The notes under the pieces are model-generated. The model was not told the DNA's origin, ran no database searches, and saw nothing but the letters and a program-made list of their open reading frames with translations. Of a DNA stretch of 38,303 nt, positions 36,066 through 38,303 are shown in pieces. The DNA is from a virus. The position numbers and the translations under genes were made by a program. Where the stretch lies: positions 1 through 38,303 of IMG/VR virus record IMGVR_UViG_3300013137_000048; one strand, 5' to 3'. Every line of letters begins with the position of its first letter. Positions within the stretch are counted from its first letter, which is position 1.

Positions 36066-37691
36066 TTACCTTGCGAATGGGATTATCCCAGAACCGATTA
36101 TATCTTTTACTCCACCAGTTGTGGGAGCATCTTCAAATATCCAGCCAGAATTAATAGTTGTATCTACTGAATGACTACCAGCATACCAAGTAGCACCACC
36201 TGTGGCATTAGAATTACTTATATTGAGATAATCGGAAGATATTATTCCAGAGGATTTGGAGAGAGTGAATTGAGTGTTACCGGAATCATTATTTAAGGTA
36301 ATTAAATTTCCCGCTGTTCCAGATACTGTCCAAGTAGAAACTACCTGAATGGTATTCCCTAAAAACTTAATTGTATGAGGTGGAGTATCACACTTAAATT
36401 CATTAAAAGTGTTTGAACCATAGATTATAAATTCTCCAGTTCCTGAACCTGTTAACCATAAGTTATTGTATGCCTTACCCGTTTCGTTTCCCGTATCATC
36501 ATAAAAATAAAAAGTCTTGGTATTTTCCGTTGCGTCCGTAAATTTAATGGTTGAGGTTTCGGGAGAAATTGTGACACTCTGATCTGAGTACTGGTTAACT
36601 TGCCAAGCACCACCATTATTATCATTTCCTGTTGCTTCCCAAGTTCCACTCCCCATATAAATAGTTGGTGTATATCCTATATCAGCATAGAAATAAAAAT
36701 CATTAGCAGTCACATTGTGGTTATTAGCATCAAATGTTCCATTGTCTTGATAAAATCTTCCCGTAAGAATAAGGTCATCAAATAGAGATATATAACAAGT
36801 TTCCGGACATTCCGAAATTGATATATTTGTTAATATCACACCTGCCGATCTAATCGTCTCGTCAGTATCTGAGTAGAAAAAAATGCCACTAGCAGTCCAA
36901 GTAATGCCTTCTTCTAAAAATACTGACCCATAAACATTAATATCCGAACCAGCAATGGTAAATGTGTGTCCAGAATTGCAGGTGAAGTTGTGGAGGTCAC
37001 GACTTGCAACTTCATCCATTGTTATAGTCCCCCCACTTCCAAAACCTGAATTTTCATCTATAAAAACATCATCAGAAGATGTAGGAATTTCTGCAAGACC
37101 ATCTCCGCCACTTGACGTTGACCAATGCCCCTGAATAATATCTATCGAATAAACATAGAATATAACATCGTCATTAGCATCGGCGTTCCAACTACTAATA
37201 TAACTAAAAGAATTTCCCGAATGTGTTGGCGAGGTGGTATCCCAACCATAATAGACATAATCATTTGGAAGACTACCGCCAGTATATTCTATATCTATAC
37301 AATAATACGTTTCACTAATTAAAGAATACTGGTTAGCTCCAGAGAAAATAAATTCTAACAGTCCACCAGATATTGTAGTTATGTCTATTACGTCTGATGT
37401 AGCCAATGCGACTCCCGTTGGAACTCCAGTAGAACCATACGTTCCGGTCATGTTATATAATTTAGCTACAATATTTCCAGTCGGGTTTCCAGTTTTTCCA
37501 ACATAAAATTTACAACTATACAATGTACAATTTTGATTGGGAGTAAATGTTTGTCCAACTCGTGTTGCATTACCACCAGTACCGATAACGTGATTTTGGC
37601 TAAGATTATCAACACTATAACTATCTACGACAGTATGGCTAGACTGGTCACTCCAATTTCCCGTTCCTCCAACCCAAAACCTATCTGCCAT
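36066..37691 (-). CDS. Tail/fibre protein with inserted carbohydrate-binding-like domain
   Basis: 541 aa. It starts MADRFWVGGTGNWSDQSSH; the expected continuation HWSTSSGGDG...PTSSDDVFID appears only at residue 189. The 170 residues between form a beta-sandwich-like module (QTFTPNQNCTLYSCKFYVGK, GNIVAKLYNMTG, SETYYCIDIEY). The remainder is a repetitive beta-strand region (residues 215-480, for example FNEFKCDTPPHTIKFLGNTI) like a beta-helix. It ends DIIGSGIIPFAR. Likely a fibre or surface-binding protein. Confidence 0.55.
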   Translation of the reverse strand: MADRFWVGGTGNWSDQSSHTVVDSYSVDNLSQNHVIGTGGNATRVGQTFTPNQNCTLYSCKFYVGKTGNPTGNIVAKLYNMTGTYGSTGVPTGVALATSDVIDITTISGGLLEFIFSGANQYSLISETYYCIDIEYTGGSLPNDYVYYGWDTTSPTHSGNSFSYISSWNADANDDVIFYVYSIDIIQGHWSTSSGGDGLAEIPTSSDDVFIDENSGFGSGGTITMDEVASRDLHNFTCNSGHTFTIAGSDINVYGSVFLEEGITWTASGIFFYSDTDETIRSAGVILTNISISECPETCYISLFDDLILTGRFYQDNGTFDANNHNVTANDFYFYADIGYTPTIYMGSGTWEATGNDNNGGAWQVNQYSDQSVTISPETSTIKFTDATENTKTFYFYDDTGNETGKAYNNLWLTGSGTGEFIIYGSNTFNEFKCDTPPHTIKFLGNTIQVVSTWTVSGTAGNLITLNNDSGNTQFTLSKSSGIISSDYLNISNSNATGGATWYAGSHSVDTTINSGWIFEDAPTTGGVKDIIGSGIIPFAR

Positions 37692-37694
37692 GTT

Positions 37695-38132
37695 TTATAT
37701 TTCGTAACCACTAACTAGGACATATACGTTTCCAGCAGTTGTGGTTATTAGAAGATCGGCAGTATCCTCTCCACTTTTAAGCGGCGTTTCAAAGGTGTGC
37801 GACCATCCACTATTAGCTGCCAATTCAGCCTTCCAAATAGTAGAATCTCCGGCGGTCAGATCGTCTTCCAAGGTTATTGTTGAAGCGGCACTGGTATTGA
37901 TAAAAATATCTGTAATGTACCATCTCTTTCCAGAAGCCGGACTCCACACAATTCCGTCTGTTACCGCCCCAGCATTTGTGTAATATTTCCTAACTGGAAC
38001 TTGACCAACTTCGTCAACAATCAATCCTCCGGTAGAAGGATTTGCCTTAACAACTACCGGAGTTTCATTGTCAACATTTGAAACTGCAATTAGTGTTGGT
38101 ATACGGTTATTATCTCTTTTTGCATCTGCCAT
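37695..38132 (-). CDS. Tagged virion protein with beta-sandwich domain
   Basis: 145 aa, AAAGGA eight nt upstream. It starts with the shared tag MADAKRDNNRIPTLIAVSNV, then a jelly-roll-like domain (RWYITDIFINTSAASTITLE, GNVYVLVSGYEI) seen in small phage tail or decoration proteins. In a circular map it directly follows the tagged fibre gene (1-471 plus 38178-38303). Confidence 0.6.
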   Translation of the reverse strand: MADAKRDNNRIPTLIAVSNVDNETPVVVKANPSTGGLIVDEVGQVPVRKYYTNAGAVTDGIVWSPASGKRWYITDIFINTSAASTITLEDDLTAGDSTIWKAELAANSGWSHTFETPLKSGEDTADLLITTTAGNVYVLVSGYEI

Positions 38133-38165
38133 ATTTTTATCCTTTCATAAAATAGATAATATATA

Positions 38166-38174
38166 ATTATAGTA
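38166..38174 (-). promoter_or_regulatory. Possible -10 element upstream of the 145-aa gene
   Basis: TACTATAAT on the minus strand just after the partial gene's stop, followed by a 33-nt leader with AAAGGA and ATG. No AGGTTA and no hairpin, and TA rather than TG before the -10, so weaker than the cassettes. Confidence 0.35.
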
Positions 38175-38177
38175 CAA

Positions 38178-38303
38178 TTACAGTTTCGCTATTTCTGCTA
38201 ACTTCGCATCAATCTCCGTAATCATTTTCTGGTAACCTACTTTTTGAGACTCTAAACCTTCTTTAGTTACTGTCTCGGTTCGCTGTTCATCCACAACAAC
38301 CAC
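38178..38303 (-). CDS. C-terminal fragment of a gene cut by the right edge
   Basis: 41 codons plus TAA at 38178. It starts VVVVDEQRTETVTKEGLESQ and ends EIDAKLAEIAKL, a charged amphipathic helix. If the molecule is circular it is the C-terminus of the fibre frame that runs off at position 1, in the same phase; the junction would read GLMT-VVVV. Otherwise it belongs to an unknown upstream gene. Confidence 0.6.
   Translation of the reverse strand: MVVVDEQRTETVTKEGLESQKVGYQKMITEIDAKLAEIAKL

Noticed and set aside
1-38303. Alternative genetic code (TGA as Gly, as in Gracilibacteria)
   Set aside because: TGA works as stop in many tightly overlapping ATGA junctions, and the proteins end sensibly there.
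1-38303. Integrase, transposase or insertion sequence
   Set aside because: No recombinase motifs, and no inverted repeats flanking a transposase-like gene. The only mobile units supported are the two inteins and, speculatively, the structured RNA block.

Overview
The window looks like one nearly complete, or complete and circular, genome of a small tailed double-stranded DNA phage with an HK97-type head and a portal and tail set that most resembles short-tailed (podovirus-like) phages. It has a full head-morphogenesis set, a lysis set and tail genes. There is no rRNA, tRNA or integrase gene, and no recognisable DNA polymerase, primase or helicase. TGA is used as a stop throughout, often inside ATGA overlaps, so the code is standard. 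The host cannot be read directly. A membrane-anchored RlpA-like double-psi barrel protein of a kind I associate with Patescibacteria (CPR, Microgenomates-like), the many leaderless or Shine-Dalgarno-poor starts, and the lack of replication genes make a CPR-type bacterium a reasonable but unproven guess.

Layout. Two transcription blocks diverge from a roughly 0.9 kb non-coding control region (16.4-17.28 kb). The rightward early block (17.28-24.2 kb) holds small overlapping genes: a PD-(D/E)XK RecB/Cas4-like nuclease, an HTH protein, several zinc-binding proteins, the RlpA-like protein, an 18-bp-repeat beta-solenoid protein, a large structured RNA and a RusA-like resolvase. The leftward late block runs from 16.4 kb down to position 1. 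If the ends are joined, it continues from 38.3 kb down to 24.2 kb. In order it carries a possible RHH regulator, two small proteins, GroES, GroEL, a zinc protein, a membrane protein, TerS, TerL with two inteins, a zinc-ribbon protein, portal, small proteins, scaffold-like protein, major capsid protein, decoration proteins, a family of proteins sharing an N-terminal RDxNR tag, modular tail/fibre proteins, adaptor-like protein, internal virion proteins, amidase endolysin and membrane proteins, a metallophosphoesterase and an HNH nuclease. The blocks converge at 24.2 kb. The reading frame cut by the left edge continues in frame into the one cut by the right edge, which supports a circular map.

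Regulation visible in sequence. Six late-gene modules are each preceded by the same compact cassette: an extended -10 (TGnTATAAT), then AGGTTA exactly where transcription should start, then a GC-rich hairpin with a T-run, then the gene. Several other promoters place the -10 only 5-8 nt before the start codon, implying leaderless mRNAs. Two early promoters carry paired TACAATC boxes one helical turn apart.

Most unusual elements. (1) A 217-residue HNH/zinc-finger endonuclease frame lies inside the second terminase intein in a different reading frame, with both frames open for about 650 nt. (2) A roughly 340-nt structured RNA with kissing loops and its own terminator lies between two early genes and is flanked by 17-bp direct repeats. 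(3) The repeated promoter-AGGTTA-hairpin cassette. (4) A small RNA gene read against the late operon at 25.45-25.55 kb. (5) Tail proteins in which one domain is inserted into the middle of another.
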